A DNA stretch of 64,000 nucleotides from Enterenecus faecium (GTDB lineage: Bacteria; Bacillota; Clostridia; Oscillospirales; Oscillospiraceae). The position numbers were made by a program, and so were the translations under genes. The stretch is taken from the NCBI GenBank assembly GCA_018713215.1, contig DVFO01000048.1:1-64000 (forward strand), written 5' to 3'. The notes under the pieces are model-generated. The model was given only the letters and a program-made list of their open reading frames with translations. It made no database searches and had not been told where the DNA came from. Shown here in pieces: positions 24,561 to 33,370 of this stretch. Positions within the stretch are counted from its first letter, which is position 1. Each line of letters opens with the position of its first letter.

Positions 24561-24659
24561 CATTCTATCATGGGGGTGTGAGAAAGTCAAGGATGAATTT
24601 CCCTTTGCCCAGGACGGACGGAGGTACCTTCTCAGTATTTCCAGAGAATGGGGGGCAGT

Positions 24660-24693
24660 AAACGGGAGCGGCGTGCCAGCGCCGCTCCCGTTT
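24660..24693 (-). terminator. Terminator after asnB
   Basis: The perfect 14-base-pair stem (24660-24673 with 24680-24693) lies 6 bases after the asnB stop. The T stretch after it on the minus strand is short. Confidence 0.75.
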
Positions 24694-24698
24694 CCAGG

Positions 24699-26276
24699 TT
24701 ACAGCCCGCTGTTTCCATAGTTGGACAGCACCCGGGCGGAGGGGTCATTTACGTTGCACCCCGGCCAGGTCTTGTTGGGCATCCAGAAGTCCGTCACCAT
24801 CTGGCTCTGGCCGGGATAGTGGGCTTCAAACAGTTCCCGGTAGAGCAGAGACTCCTTGGTGAAGGGCTGGGCGTGGGTGTAGACCTTGCGCCGAGCCTGG
24901 AATTCTTGGTCGGTGTAGCAGGTCTCTGCATAGGCTTTCAGGTCGTCCACCATGGAGTGGCCCACGGCGTCGGAGAAGGCCGCCTTCTCCCGGTAGAGAA
25001 TGTGCAAAGGCAGCCAATCCCCTTCAAATGCACGGCGTAGCAAGTATTTTCCCTTGCCATAGGTGTTGCACTTCAGACGGGGGTCAATGGCCATCACATA
25101 GCGCACAAAGTCCAGGTCACCAAAGGGCACCCGGGCCTCCAGAGCGTTCACCGAGATGCACCGGTCTGCCCGCAGCACGTCGTACATGTGGATCTCCCGA
25201 ATCCGCTTGGCGGCCTCCTTCTGGAAGGCCTGGGGGGAGGGGGCGAAGTCGGTGTACTTGTAGCCGAACAGCTCGTCGGAGATCTCCCCGGTGAGGAGCA
25301 CCCGGATGTCCGTGCGTTCATGGATGGCCTTACACAGCAGATACATGCCAATGCTGGCCCGGATGGTGGTGATGTCGTAGGTGGCCAGCAACTCCACCAC
25401 CGGCTCCAGGGCGGTGAGTACATCCTGCCGGGTGATGATGACCTCGGTGTGGTCGCTGCCGATGTAGTCGGCCACCTCCCGGGCATATTTCAGGTCGATG
25501 GCATCCCGGTCCATGCCGATGGCAAAGGTGCGGATGGGGGTGGGGGAGGCTTTGGCGGCGACCGCGCACACCAGGGAGGAGTCCAGCCCACCGCTGAGGA
25601 GAAAGCCTACCGGGGCGTCGGACACCAGGCGTTTTTGAATCCCAGACACCAGCTTCTCCCGGATGTTGGTGCAGATGGTGTCCAGGTCTCCCTCCACCAC
25701 CTGGTCCACGCGGGTCATATCTGCATAGCGCACAAACTGTCCGTCCAGATAGTAGTGGCCAGGAGGGAAGGGGAGAATGCGGCCCACCAGCCCCACCAGG
25801 TTTTTTGGTTCACTGGCAAAGAGAATGGCCCTGGCCTGGTCGTAGCCGTAGTACAGGGGTCGAATGCCCAGAGGGTCCCGGGCGGCGATGACGTGGCCAC
25901 CTTGGGTGTCCAGAATGATACAGGCAAACTCCGCATCCAGCTGGGCGAACAGGTCCACCCCGTGCTCGAAATAGAGAGGGAGGAGAATCTCACAGTCGGA
26001 CTGGCTCTGAAAGGTGTATTTGTCCTTGAGTTGTTCCCGTATGGCCTCAAAGCCGTATAGCTCTCCGTTGCATACCCCATAGCAGCCGTGGAGAACGAAG
26101 GGCTGCATACCCTGGGGCTGTAGCCCCATAATGGCCAGGCGGTGAAAGCCCAGCAGCCCCATTCCGGTGTCCACAATGCGGGAGTTGTCCGGGCCCCGGG
26201 ACTTGGTTTTGTAGAAGCCTTGGGTGAATGCTGTCACATCAGCGTTTGGGGTGCAATATCCCATAATGGAACACAT
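24699..26276 (-). CDS. asnB: Asparagine synthase (glutamine-hydrolysing)
   Basis: The 525-residue enzyme converts aspartate to asparagine with glutamine nitrogen and ATP. It starts MCSIMGYC, so Met removal exposes the catalytic Cys of the glutaminase domain. The synthetase domain has the PP-loop LLSGGLDSSLV and GEISDELFGYKYT. ATG 26276 follows AAGGAGG. Its length matches AsnB of the E. coli type. It lies downstream of glnA on the same strand, separated by a 16-base-pair hairpin. Confidence 0.95.
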   Translation of the reverse strand: MCSIMGYCTPNADVTAFTQGFYKTKSRGPDNSRIVDTGMGLLGFHRLAIMGLQPQGMQPFVLHGCYGVCNGELYGFEAIREQLKDKYTFQSQSDCEILLPLYFEHGVDLFAQLDAEFACIILDTQGGHVIAARDPLGIRPLYYGYDQARAILFASEPKNLVGLVGRILPFPPGHYYLDGQFVRYADMTRVDQVVEGDLDTICTNIREKLVSGIQKRLVSDAPVGFLLSGGLDSSLVCAVAAKASPTPIRTFAIGMDRDAIDLKYAREVADYIGSDHTEVIITRQDVLTALEPVVELLATYDITTIRASIGMYLLCKAIHERTDIRVLLTGEISDELFGYKYTDFAPSPQAFQKEAAKRIREIHMYDVLRADRCISVNALEARVPFGDLDFVRYVMAIDPRLKCNTYGKGKYLLRRAFEGDWLPLHILYREKAAFSDAVGHSMVDDLKAYAETCYTDQEFQARRKVYTHAQPFTKESLLYRELFEAHYPGQSQMVTDFWMPNKTWPGCNVNDPSARVLSNYGNSGL

Positions 26277-26294
26277 GTTGATGCCTCCTTGTGC

Positions 26295-26332
26295 GCCTGT
26301 GCCCATACCTCGGTGGAGGTATGGGCACAGGC
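26295..26332 (-). repeat. 16-bp hairpin between glnA and asnB
   Basis: Arms 26295-26310 and 26317-26332 are perfect complements with a 6-base loop. No T run follows on the minus strand, so it may be a weak terminator, an attenuator or an mRNA stabiliser between the two genes. Confidence 0.7.
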
Positions 26333-26357
26333 ATGTATATTCAAATAGGTGTTGTCA

Positions 26358-28457
26358 TTACCGGACCCCGAACAGCAGCTGTCCGTAGGAGGGGTAGGGC
26401 CAGAAGGAACTGGCGGTGATGGTCTCGGCCTGGTCCACCGCCTGGCGCAGCTGGGCCATGGCGGGGAGCATCTTGTCCCGCACCGCCTCCGAGGTGGCGG
26501 TGACGTCCGCCATCTGCTCCACGCGGTCCGTCACCACCTCCAGGGCTTCCATGCCCTGGGCGATCTGGTCGGTGAGGGTGCTCAGCTGCTCCAGCAGCTT
26601 GGTCTCGTGGGTGCAGGGCAGAGTACCCACCACGCTGCGCTTGGCAGCGATGCCCTGGGCCACGTGGGTGGCGTAGCTCTGGACGGCGGGGAGAATGTCC
26701 TGGCGGGCCATGTCGATCATGGTGTTGGCCTCGATTTCCACCGTCTTGCAGTAGTTGTCCAGCATGATCTCACAGCGGGAGTGGAGCTCGGGCACGGAGA
26801 ATACCCCGTGGCGGGTGAGCATCTCCACATTTTTCTCGTGGAGCAGATAGGGCATGCAGTCGGCGGTGGTGGGCAGGTTGAGAAGCCCACGGGCCTTGGC
26901 CTCGTCAATCCAACTCTCGTCGTAGCCGTTGCCGTCAAAGAGAATGCGCTTGTGCTGGCGGATGACGTCCCGGAGAATGTGGTGGATTTCCGCCACCCGA
27001 TCCTGGGCCTGTTCCAGGCGGTCGGCGTACTGGCGCAGGGACTCCGCCACAGCGGCGTTGAGCATCATGTTGGCGCAGGCGATGGAGTTGGAGGAGCCCA
27101 ACATGCGGAACTCGAACTTGTTGCCGGTGAAGGCGAAGGGGGAGGTGCGGTTGCGGTCGGTGGTGTCCCGGGGCAGCGGGGGCAGGGCGTGGACGCCCAG
27201 TTTGACGCTCTCAGCCTGGGGAGCGGTGTACTGGCTGCCCTCCTCCATGGACTTGAGAATGCCGGACAGCTCATCCCCCAGGAAGATGGACACCACGGCG
27301 GGGGGCGCTTCGTGGGCGCCCAGGCGGTGGTCGTTGCCAGCGGTGGCCACCGACAGCCGCAACAGATCCTGGTAGTCGTCCACCGCCTGGATGACGGCGC
27401 ACAGGAAGAGGAGGAACCGGGTGTTCTCGTGGGGCTTGGCGCCGGGGGAGAGGAGGTTCACTCCAGTGTTGGTGGCCATGGACCAGTTGTTGTGCTTGCC
27501 CGAGCCGTTGACTCCGGCAAAGGGCTTTTCATGGAGCAGACACACCAGACCGTGCTTGGCAGCCACCTTCTGCATGATCTCCATGGTCAGCTGGTTGTGG
27601 TCGGTGGCGATGTTGGTGGTGGTGTAGATGGGGGCCAGCTCGTGCTGCGCGGGAGCCACCTCGTTGTGCTGGGTCTTGGCCAGAATGCCCAGCTTCCACA
27701 GCTCCTCGTTCAGCTCCTCCATGTAGGCGGCCACCCGCTCCTTGATGTTGCCGAAGTAGTGGTCGTTGAGCTCCTGGCCCTTGGGGGAGCGGGCGCCGAA
27801 GAGGGTGCGCCCGGTGTAGATGAGGTCGGGGCGCTGGTCGTACAGCTTCCGATCCACCAGGAAATACTCCTGCTCGGGGCCCACGGAGGTGCGCACCGAT
27901 TTCACATCGGTGTCCCCCAGCAGGTGGAGCACCCGCAGGGCCTGGCGGTTCAGGGCCTCCATGGAGCGCAGCAGCGGGGTTTTCTTGTCCAGCGCCTCGC
28001 CGCCGTAGGAACAGAAGGCAGTGGGAATGCACAGGGTCTTGCCCTTGATGAAGGCGTAAGAGGTGGGGTCCCAGGCGGTGTAGCCCCGGGCCTCAAAGGT
28101 GGCCCGCAGCCCGCCGGAAGGGAAGGAGGAGGCGTCGGGCTCCCCTCGGATGAGCTCCTTGCCGGAGAACTCCATAATCACCCCACCATCCGGGGCGGGG
28201 GAGATGAAGCTGTCGTGCTTCTCGGCGGTGACGCCGGTCATGGGCTGGAACCAGTGGGTGAAGTGGGTGGCCCCTTGCTCCACCGCCCAGTCCCGCATGG
28301 CGGCGGCCACCACATTGGCCACGGGCAGGTCCAGAGGAGTTCCCTCCTCCATGGTACAGCGCAGGGAACGGTAAATATCTTGAGGAAGGCGGGCCTTCAT
28401 CACACGCTGGTCAAATACCTGACTTCCAAAATAGCTGGGCACGTTGGTCATGTTCAT
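26358..28457 (-). CDS. glnN: Glutamine synthetase type III
   Basis: At 699 residues the product has the length of GSIII (GlnN), much longer than type I (about 440-470). It makes glutamine from glutamate, ammonia and ATP. GSIII features are the N-terminal FGSQVFDQRVMKARLP, SVGPEQEYFLVD, NEVAPAQHELAPIY, HEKPFAGVNGSGKHNNWS and NDHRLGAHEAPPA. ATG 28457 has GGAG at a good distance; ATG 28451 is the alternative. Expression starts at a promoter 80 bases upstream and must pass a leader terminator. With the divergent gltBD it forms the GS-GOGAT ammonia-assimilation pair. Confidence 0.95.
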   Translation of the reverse strand: MNMTNVPSYFGSQVFDQRVMKARLPQDIYRSLRCTMEEGTPLDLPVANVVAAAMRDWAVEQGATHFTHWFQPMTGVTAEKHDSFISPAPDGGVIMEFSGKELIRGEPDASSFPSGGLRATFEARGYTAWDPTSYAFIKGKTLCIPTAFCSYGGEALDKKTPLLRSMEALNRQALRVLHLLGDTDVKSVRTSVGPEQEYFLVDRKLYDQRPDLIYTGRTLFGARSPKGQELNDHYFGNIKERVAAYMEELNEELWKLGILAKTQHNEVAPAQHELAPIYTTTNIATDHNQLTMEIMQKVAAKHGLVCLLHEKPFAGVNGSGKHNNWSMATNTGVNLLSPGAKPHENTRFLLFLCAVIQAVDDYQDLLRLSVATAGNDHRLGAHEAPPAVVSIFLGDELSGILKSMEEGSQYTAPQAESVKLGVHALPPLPRDTTDRNRTSPFAFTGNKFEFRMLGSSNSIACANMMLNAAVAESLRQYADRLEQAQDRVAEIHHILRDVIRQHKRILFDGNGYDESWIDEAKARGLLNLPTTADCMPYLLHEKNVEMLTRHGVFSVPELHSRCEIMLDNYCKTVEIEANTMIDMARQDILPAVQSYATHVAQGIAAKRSVVGTLPCTHETKLLEQLSTLTDQIAQGMEALEVVTDRVEQMADVTATSEAVRDKMLPAMAQLRQAVDQAETITASSFWPYPSYGQLLFGVR

Positions 28458-28470
28458 CCATCCTCTCCAG

Positions 28471-28525
28471 AAAATAAAAAACGGACAGCGACGTCATAGA
28501 ACTGAGCTCCATGACGTCGTTGTCC
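28471..28525 (-). terminator. Leader terminator (attenuator) upstream of the glutamine synthetase gene
   Basis: On the minus strand a 15-position stem with one mismatch (28525-28511 with 28497-28483) is followed by GTTTTTTATTTT. It lies between the promoter and the start codon, so it must be read through for expression. No separate sensor domain is recognisable in the short leader. Confidence 0.8.
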
Positions 28526-28538
28526 ATTGGATGGGCCT

Positions 28539-28567
28539 ATGATACGCCCCGTTTTCGCCAAAGTCAA
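28539..28567 (-). promoter_or_regulatory. Promoter of the glutamine synthetase gene
   Basis: On the minus strand, TTGACT (28567-28562) and TATCAT (28544-28539) are 17 bases apart. Confidence 0.85.
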
Positions 28568-28642
28568 GTGTGAAAATGCTGCAAAGTGAAGTGTATGTTT
28601 CTGGAATAAACTTGTGAAAACTGCCATTTGTGTTCCAGGGGG

Positions 28643-28672
28643 TTGACAACCTCCGGGGGTGTGTCGTATACT
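28643..28672 (+). promoter_or_regulatory. Promoter of gltB-gltD
   Basis: TTGACA (28643-28648) and TATACT (28667-28672) are 18 bases apart. A leader of about 145 bases precedes gltB. Confidence 0.8.
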
Positions 28673-28726
28673 TTAACGGAATAAATAGTCCGTGCACGGC
28701 GCACGGATGTATTTACAAATACGAGA

Positions 28727-28797
28727 TTGACAAGGGTGTCAAGGAATCCCACGGACAAGGTGGTCTGAGGGTTCTTTGGCGCCCTTGTGTTCGTTTT
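28727..28797 (+). promoter_or_regulatory. Tandem hexaloop hairpins plus terminator: probable ANTAR antitermination element
   Basis: Hairpin 1 is TTGAC-AAGGGT-GTCAA (28727-28742). After a 9-base linker, hairpin 2 is CGGAC-AAGGTG-GTCTG (28752-28767). Both have six-base loops with A at position 1 and G at position 4, the hallmark of ANTAR-protein RNA targets. The 3' part of hairpin 2 is also the left arm of a terminator (ACAAGGTG 28755-28762 with CGCC and TTGT in 28780-28788, one bulged C) that ends in TTCGTTTT. Protein binding to the hairpins would block the terminator and allow gltB transcription. No ANTAR protein is encoded in the window. Confidence 0.75.
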
Positions 28798-28823
28798 ACA
28801 GATATTCCAAAGGGGGAGTCACC

Positions 28824-31800
28824 ATGACAAAGCCATCCATGCAAACCCTATACTGCCCGCAGCTGGAGCATGACAACTGCGGCATCGGGGCCGTTGTGGA
28901 CATCCACGGCCGGAAAACCCATCAAATTGTGGCAGATGCCCTGCACATTGTGGAAAACCTGGAACACCGGGCCGGAAAAGATGCCCAGGGAAAGACCGGA
29001 GACGGCGTGGGCATTCTGGTTCAGATCAGCCACCGCTTTTTCACCAAGGTATGTGCCCAATTGGACATTGCTCTGGGTGGGGAGCGGGAATACGGCGTTG
29101 GCATGTTCTTCTTTCCCCAGGATGAACTGAAACGCAGCCGGGCCATGAAGATGTTCGAAGTCATTGTGGCCAAGGAGGGGCTGGAGTTTTTGGGTTGGCG
29201 TCCAGTGCCCACCGCCCCCCAGGTGCTGGGGGAGAAGGCCCTGGCGTGTATGCCTGCCATCTACCAGGGCTTTGTGAAAAAGCCCCAGGACATCCCGGCG
29301 GGTCTGGCCTTTGACCGGAAGTTATACATGGTGCGCCGGGTCTTCGAGCAGAGCAACGACAACACCTATGTGCCCTCTCTGTCCAGCCGCACCATGGTCT
29401 ATAAGGGAATGTTCCTGGTGGGGCAGCTGCGCACCTTCTTTTTGGATTTGCAGGATGAGGACTTCGACTCGGCCATCGCCCTGGTGCACTCCCGCTTCTC
29501 CACCAACACCAACCCCAGCTGGGAGCGGGCCCACCCCAACCGCTTCATCGTTCACAACGGGGAGATCAACACCATCCGGGGCAACGCCGACAAGATGCAG
29601 GCCCGGGAGGAGACCATGTCCACCCCCGCCTTCTCGGAGGACGACTTGACCAAGGTGCTGCCGGTGATCCACGCCGACGGCTCCGACTCGGCCATGCTGG
29701 ACAACACCCTGGAGTTTCTGGTCATGAGCGGCATGGAGCTGCCTCTGGCGGTGATGGTGGCCATTCCTGAGCCCTGGAGCCACAACGACACCATCTCCCA
29801 GCCCCTCCGGGACTTTTACCAGTACTACGCCACCATGATGGAGCCATGGGACGGCCCTGCCTCCATTCTTTTTTCCGACGGTGATGTGATGGGGGCGGTG
29901 CTGGACCGCAACGGCCTGCGCCCCTCCCGCTACTATATCACCAGCGATGGGCGGCTCATCCTCTCCTCGGAGGTGGGGGTGCTCCCCATCCCGGAAGACC
30001 AGATCGTCACCAAGGAGCGGCTGCACCCCGGGAAGATGTTACTGGTGGACACCGTGCAGGGCCGGGTGTACTCGGACCAGGAGATCAAGGAGCGCTACGC
30101 CGGGAAGGAGCCCTATGGGGAGTGGCTGGACAGCAACCTGGTGGAGCTCCACGACTTGAAGGTCCCCAATCAGCCGGTGCCCCCTCTGAGCCGGGAGTAC
30201 TGCGCCCGGCTGCAAATGGCCTTCGGCTACACCTATGAGGAGTACCGCAACAGCGTGTGCGCCATGGCCCTCAATGGCAGCGAGCCCATTGGGGCCATGG
30301 GGGTGGACACCCCGCTGGCGGTGCTCTCCAACCAGTATCAGCCCCTGTTCCACTACTTCAAGCAGATGTTCGCCCAGGTGACCAATCCGCCCATCGACTC
30401 GGTGCGGGAGAAGATCGTCACCTCCACCACCGTCTATGCCGGGAAAAACGGCAACCTGCTCCAGGAGCAGCCGGAGAACTGCCGGGTGCTGAAAATCAAC
30501 AACCCCATTTTGAACGATCTGGACCTGTTGAAGATCAAGACTATGAACCGTCCAGGCTTCCAGGTGGCCACGGTCTCCATCCTCTACTATAAAAATACCC
30601 CCATGGACCGGGTGCTGGAGCAGCTGTTTGTCCAGGTGGACAAGGCCTACCGCAAGGGAGCCACCATCCTCATCCTCTCCGACCGTGGGGTGGACGAAAA
30701 CCATGTGGCCATCCCGTCCCTGCTAGCGGTGTCGGCGGTGCACAAGTACCTGGTGAAGACCAAGAAGTGTACGGCCATGTCCCTCATCCTGGAGTCCGGG
30801 GAGCCCCGGGAGGTGCACCACTTCGCCTGTCTGCTGGGCTACGGCGCCTGCGCCGTCAACCCCTACCTGGCCCACGCCACGGTGGCTCAGCTGGTGCAGG
30901 ATGGGCTGCTGCATAAGGACTACTACGCCGCCGTGGAGGACTACGACCACGCCATCCTCCAGGGCATCGTGAAGATTGCCTCTAAGATGGGCATTTCCAC
31001 CATCCAGTCCTACCAGGGCAGCCAGATTTTCGAGTGCATCGGCATCAGCCGGGAAGTCATCGACACCTACTTTACCGGAACCATCAGCCGCATTGGCGGC
31101 ATCACCCTGGAGGACATCGCTGCCCAGGCCGATGCCCAGCACTCCAAGGCCTATGACCCCCTGGGGCTGGCGGTGAATCTGACTCTGCCCTCGGTGGGCC
31201 GCCACAAGATGCGCAGCCAGGGGGAGGAGCACCGCTACAATCCCCAGACCATCCACCTGTTGCAGCAGTCCACCCGCACCGGAGACTATCAGATGTTCCG
31301 GCAGTATACCGCTCAGGTGGACCAGGAGAACTTCGGCACCCTCCGCTCCCTCATGGAGTTCAACTACCCGGAACAGGGGGTGCCTCTGGACGAGGTGGAG
31401 AGCGTGGAGAGCATTGTCACCCGCTTCAAGACCGGGGCCATGTCCTACGGCTCCATCTCCCAGGAGGCCCACGAGGCCCTGGCGGTGGCTATGAACCGCC
31501 TCCACGGCAAGTCCAACAGCGGCGAGGGCGGTGAGAGCGACGAGCGGCTGGAGTCGGCGGGCACCGACCATGACCGCAGCTCCGCCATCAAACAGGTGGC
31601 CAGCGGCCGCTTCGGCGTCACCAGCCGCTATCTGGTCAGCGCCAAGGAGCTGCAAATCAAGATGGCCCAGGGCGCCAAGCCCGGCGAAGGCGGCCACCTG
31701 CCCGCCCAGAAGGTGTACCCCTGGATTGCCAAGACCCGCCACTCCACCCCCGGCGTGAGCCTCATCTCGCCGCCGCCCCACCACGACATCTACTCCATTG

Positions 31801-33365
31801 AGGACCTGGCTCAGCTCATCTATGACCTGAAAAATGCCAACAAGTACGCCCGCATCTCGGTGAAGCTGGTGTCTGAGGCTGGCGTGGGCACCGTGGCCGC
31901 TGGTGTGGCCAAGGCGGGCGCCCAGGTGATTTTGATCTCCGGGTACGACGGCGGCACCGGAGCCGCCCCTCTGAGCTCCATTTTGGATGCGGGCCTGCCC
32001 TGGGAGCTGGGCCTGGCGGAGACCCACCAGACCCTGCTGAAGAATGATCTCCGGGACCGGGTGCGCATTGAGACCGACGGTAAACTCATGAGCGGCAAGG
32101 ACGTGGCCGTAGCCGCTCTGTTGGGCGCCGAGGAGTTCGGCTTTGCCACCGCCCCCCTGGTCACCCTGGGCTGTGTAATGATGCGGGTGTGCAACCTGGA
32201 CACCTGCCCTATGGGTGTGGCCACCCAGAACCCGGAACTGCGCCGTCGGTTTATGGGCAAGCCCGAGTATGTGGAAACCTTCATGCGCTTCATCGCCCAG
32301 GAGCTGCGGGAGTACATGGCCAAGCTGGGCGTGCGCACGGTGGACGAGATGGTGGGCCGCACCGATCTGCTCCGCCAGAGAACCGACCTGACGGGCAACG
32401 CCGCCCAGGTGGATTTGAGTGGCATTCTGGCCCAGGTCCCGGACAGCCAGACCGTCTTTGACCCCCAGCACGCGTACGACTTCCACCTGGAGCGCACCAA
32501 GGACGAGCAGGTGCTGCTCAAGAGCGCCAAGATCAAGGACAGCCTGTCCAGTGGCCGGGCCCACACGGTGGAGGTACAGCTGTTGAACACCGACCGCAGC
32601 TTCGGCACCCTGCTGGGCTCCGAGCTCACCCGCCGCCATCCCCACGGCCTGCCCCAGGACACCATCACGGTCCGCTGCCATGGCGCAGGCGGCCAGAGCT
32701 TCGGCGCCTTCATCCCCCAGGGCCTCACCTTGGAGCTGGAGGGGGACAGCAACGACTACTTCGGCAAGGGCCTGTCTGGCGGCAAGCTGGTGGTGTATCC
32801 CTCCAAGCAGGCGAACTTTGTCCCCCATGAGAATATTATCATCGGCAACGTAGCCCTGTACGGTGCCACCTCCGGCCAGGCTTACATCAACGGCATGGCA
32901 GGAGAGCGGTTCTGCGTGCGGAACTCCGGCGCCCGTGCCGTGGTGGAAGGCGTGGGCGAGCACGGCTGCGAGTATATGACCGGCGGCTGTGTGGTGGTTC
33001 TGGGCCCCACGGGTAAGAATTTCGCCGCCGGTATGAGCGGCGGCGTGGTGTACGTGTTGGACGAGGGCAACGCTCTGTACCGGAACCTGAACAAGGGTCA
33101 GGTGCTCATGGAGAAGGTGGAGAGCAAGTTCGACCGGGAGGAGCTGCGGCAGATGCTCCAGGACCATGTAGCCGCCACCGGCTCGGAGAAGGCCCGTCAG
33201 GTGCTGGACGACTTTGACGCCTATCTGCCCCGGTTCAAGAAGATCATCCCCGGAGAATATAAGAAACTCATGCAGCTCTCCGCCCAATTTGAAGAGCAGG
33301 GCATGAGCCGGGAAGAGGCCCAGATCGAGGCGTTCTACGCCAGCGTGGCAGGAAAGGAAGGTTGA
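28824..33365 (+). CDS. gltB: Glutamate synthase, large subunit
   Basis: The 1513-residue enzyme makes two glutamates from glutamine and 2-oxoglutarate. The class II amidotransferase domain has its nucleophile at Cys19 (DNCGIGAVVDIHG), so a short propeptide is removed. The central and FMN-binding synthase domains follow, with GEGGESDERLES, AKPGEGGHLPAQKV, GYDGGTGAAPLSS and the 3Fe-4S Cys cluster CNLDTCPMGVATQ. The C-terminal GXGXG beta-helix domain spans about residues 1230-1430. ATG 28824 follows AAAGGGGGAG. It overlaps gltD and is controlled by a leader with ANTAR-type hairpins. Confidence 0.97.
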   Translation: MTKPSMQTLYCPQLEHDNCGIGAVVDIHGRKTHQIVADALHIVENLEHRAGKDAQGKTGDGVGILVQISHRFFTKVCAQLDIALGGEREYGVGMFFFPQDELKRSRAMKMFEVIVAKEGLEFLGWRPVPTAPQVLGEKALACMPAIYQGFVKKPQDIPAGLAFDRKLYMVRRVFEQSNDNTYVPSLSSRTMVYKGMFLVGQLRTFFLDLQDEDFDSAIALVHSRFSTNTNPSWERAHPNRFIVHNGEINTIRGNADKMQAREETMSTPAFSEDDLTKVLPVIHADGSDSAMLDNTLEFLVMSGMELPLAVMVAIPEPWSHNDTISQPLRDFYQYYATMMEPWDGPASILFSDGDVMGAVLDRNGLRPSRYYITSDGRLILSSEVGVLPIPEDQIVTKERLHPGKMLLVDTVQGRVYSDQEIKERYAGKEPYGEWLDSNLVELHDLKVPNQPVPPLSREYCARLQMAFGYTYEEYRNSVCAMALNGSEPIGAMGVDTPLAVLSNQYQPLFHYFKQMFAQVTNPPIDSVREKIVTSTTVYAGKNGNLLQEQPENCRVLKINNPILNDLDLLKIKTMNRPGFQVATVSILYYKNTPMDRVLEQLFVQVDKAYRKGATILILSDRGVDENHVAIPSLLAVSAVHKYLVKTKKCTAMSLILESGEPREVHHFACLLGYGACAVNPYLAHATVAQLVQDGLLHKDYYAAVEDYDHAILQGIVKIASKMGISTIQSYQGSQIFECIGISREVIDTYFTGTISRIGGITLEDIAAQADAQHSKAYDPLGLAVNLTLPSVGRHKMRSQGEEHRYNPQTIHLLQQSTRTGDYQMFRQYTAQVDQENFGTLRSLMEFNYPEQGVPLDEVESVESIVTRFKTGAMSYGSISQEAHEALAVAMNRLHGKSNSGEGGESDERLESAGTDHDRSSAIKQVASGRFGVTSRYLVSAKELQIKMAQGAKPGEGGHLPAQKVYPWIAKTRHSTPGVSLISPPPHHDIYSIEDLAQLIYDLKNANKYARISVKLVSEAGVGTVAAGVAKAGAQVILISGYDGGTGAAPLSSILDAGLPWELGLAETHQTLLKNDLRDRVRIETDGKLMSGKDVAVAALLGAEEFGFATAPLVTLGCVMMRVCNLDTCPMGVATQNPELRRRFMGKPEYVETFMRFIAQELREYMAKLGVRTVDEMVGRTDLLRQRTDLTGNAAQVDLSGILAQVPDSQTVFDPQHAYDFHLERTKDEQVLLKSAKIKDSLSSGRAHTVEVQLLNTDRSFGTLLGSELTRRHPHGLPQDTITVRCHGAGGQSFGAFIPQGLTLELEGDSNDYFGKGLSGGKLVVYPSKQANFVPHENIIIGNVALYGATSGQAYINGMAGERFCVRNSGARAVVEGVGEHGCEYMTGGCVVVLGPTGKNFAAGMSGGVVYVLDEGNALYRNLNKGQVLMEKVESKFDREELRQMLQDHVAATGSEKARQVLDDFDAYLPRFKKIIPGEYKKLMQLSAQFEEQGMSREEAQIEAFYASVAGKEG

Positions 33366-33370
33366 GGAAG

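Noticed and set aside
26349..28499. 716-codon plus-strand frame opposite the glutamine synthetase gene
   Set aside because: Antisense shadow with His/Gly-rich composition and no recognisable domain.
28483..28531. Possible ANTAR target in the glutamine synthetase leader
   Set aside because: Only a 3-base-pair stem around an AACGAC hexaloop could be drawn, and no second hairpin is present, so it was kept as a plain attenuator.
30723..33287. 854-codon minus-strand frame inside gltB
   Set aside because: Antisense shadow; gltB is conserved over its whole length.
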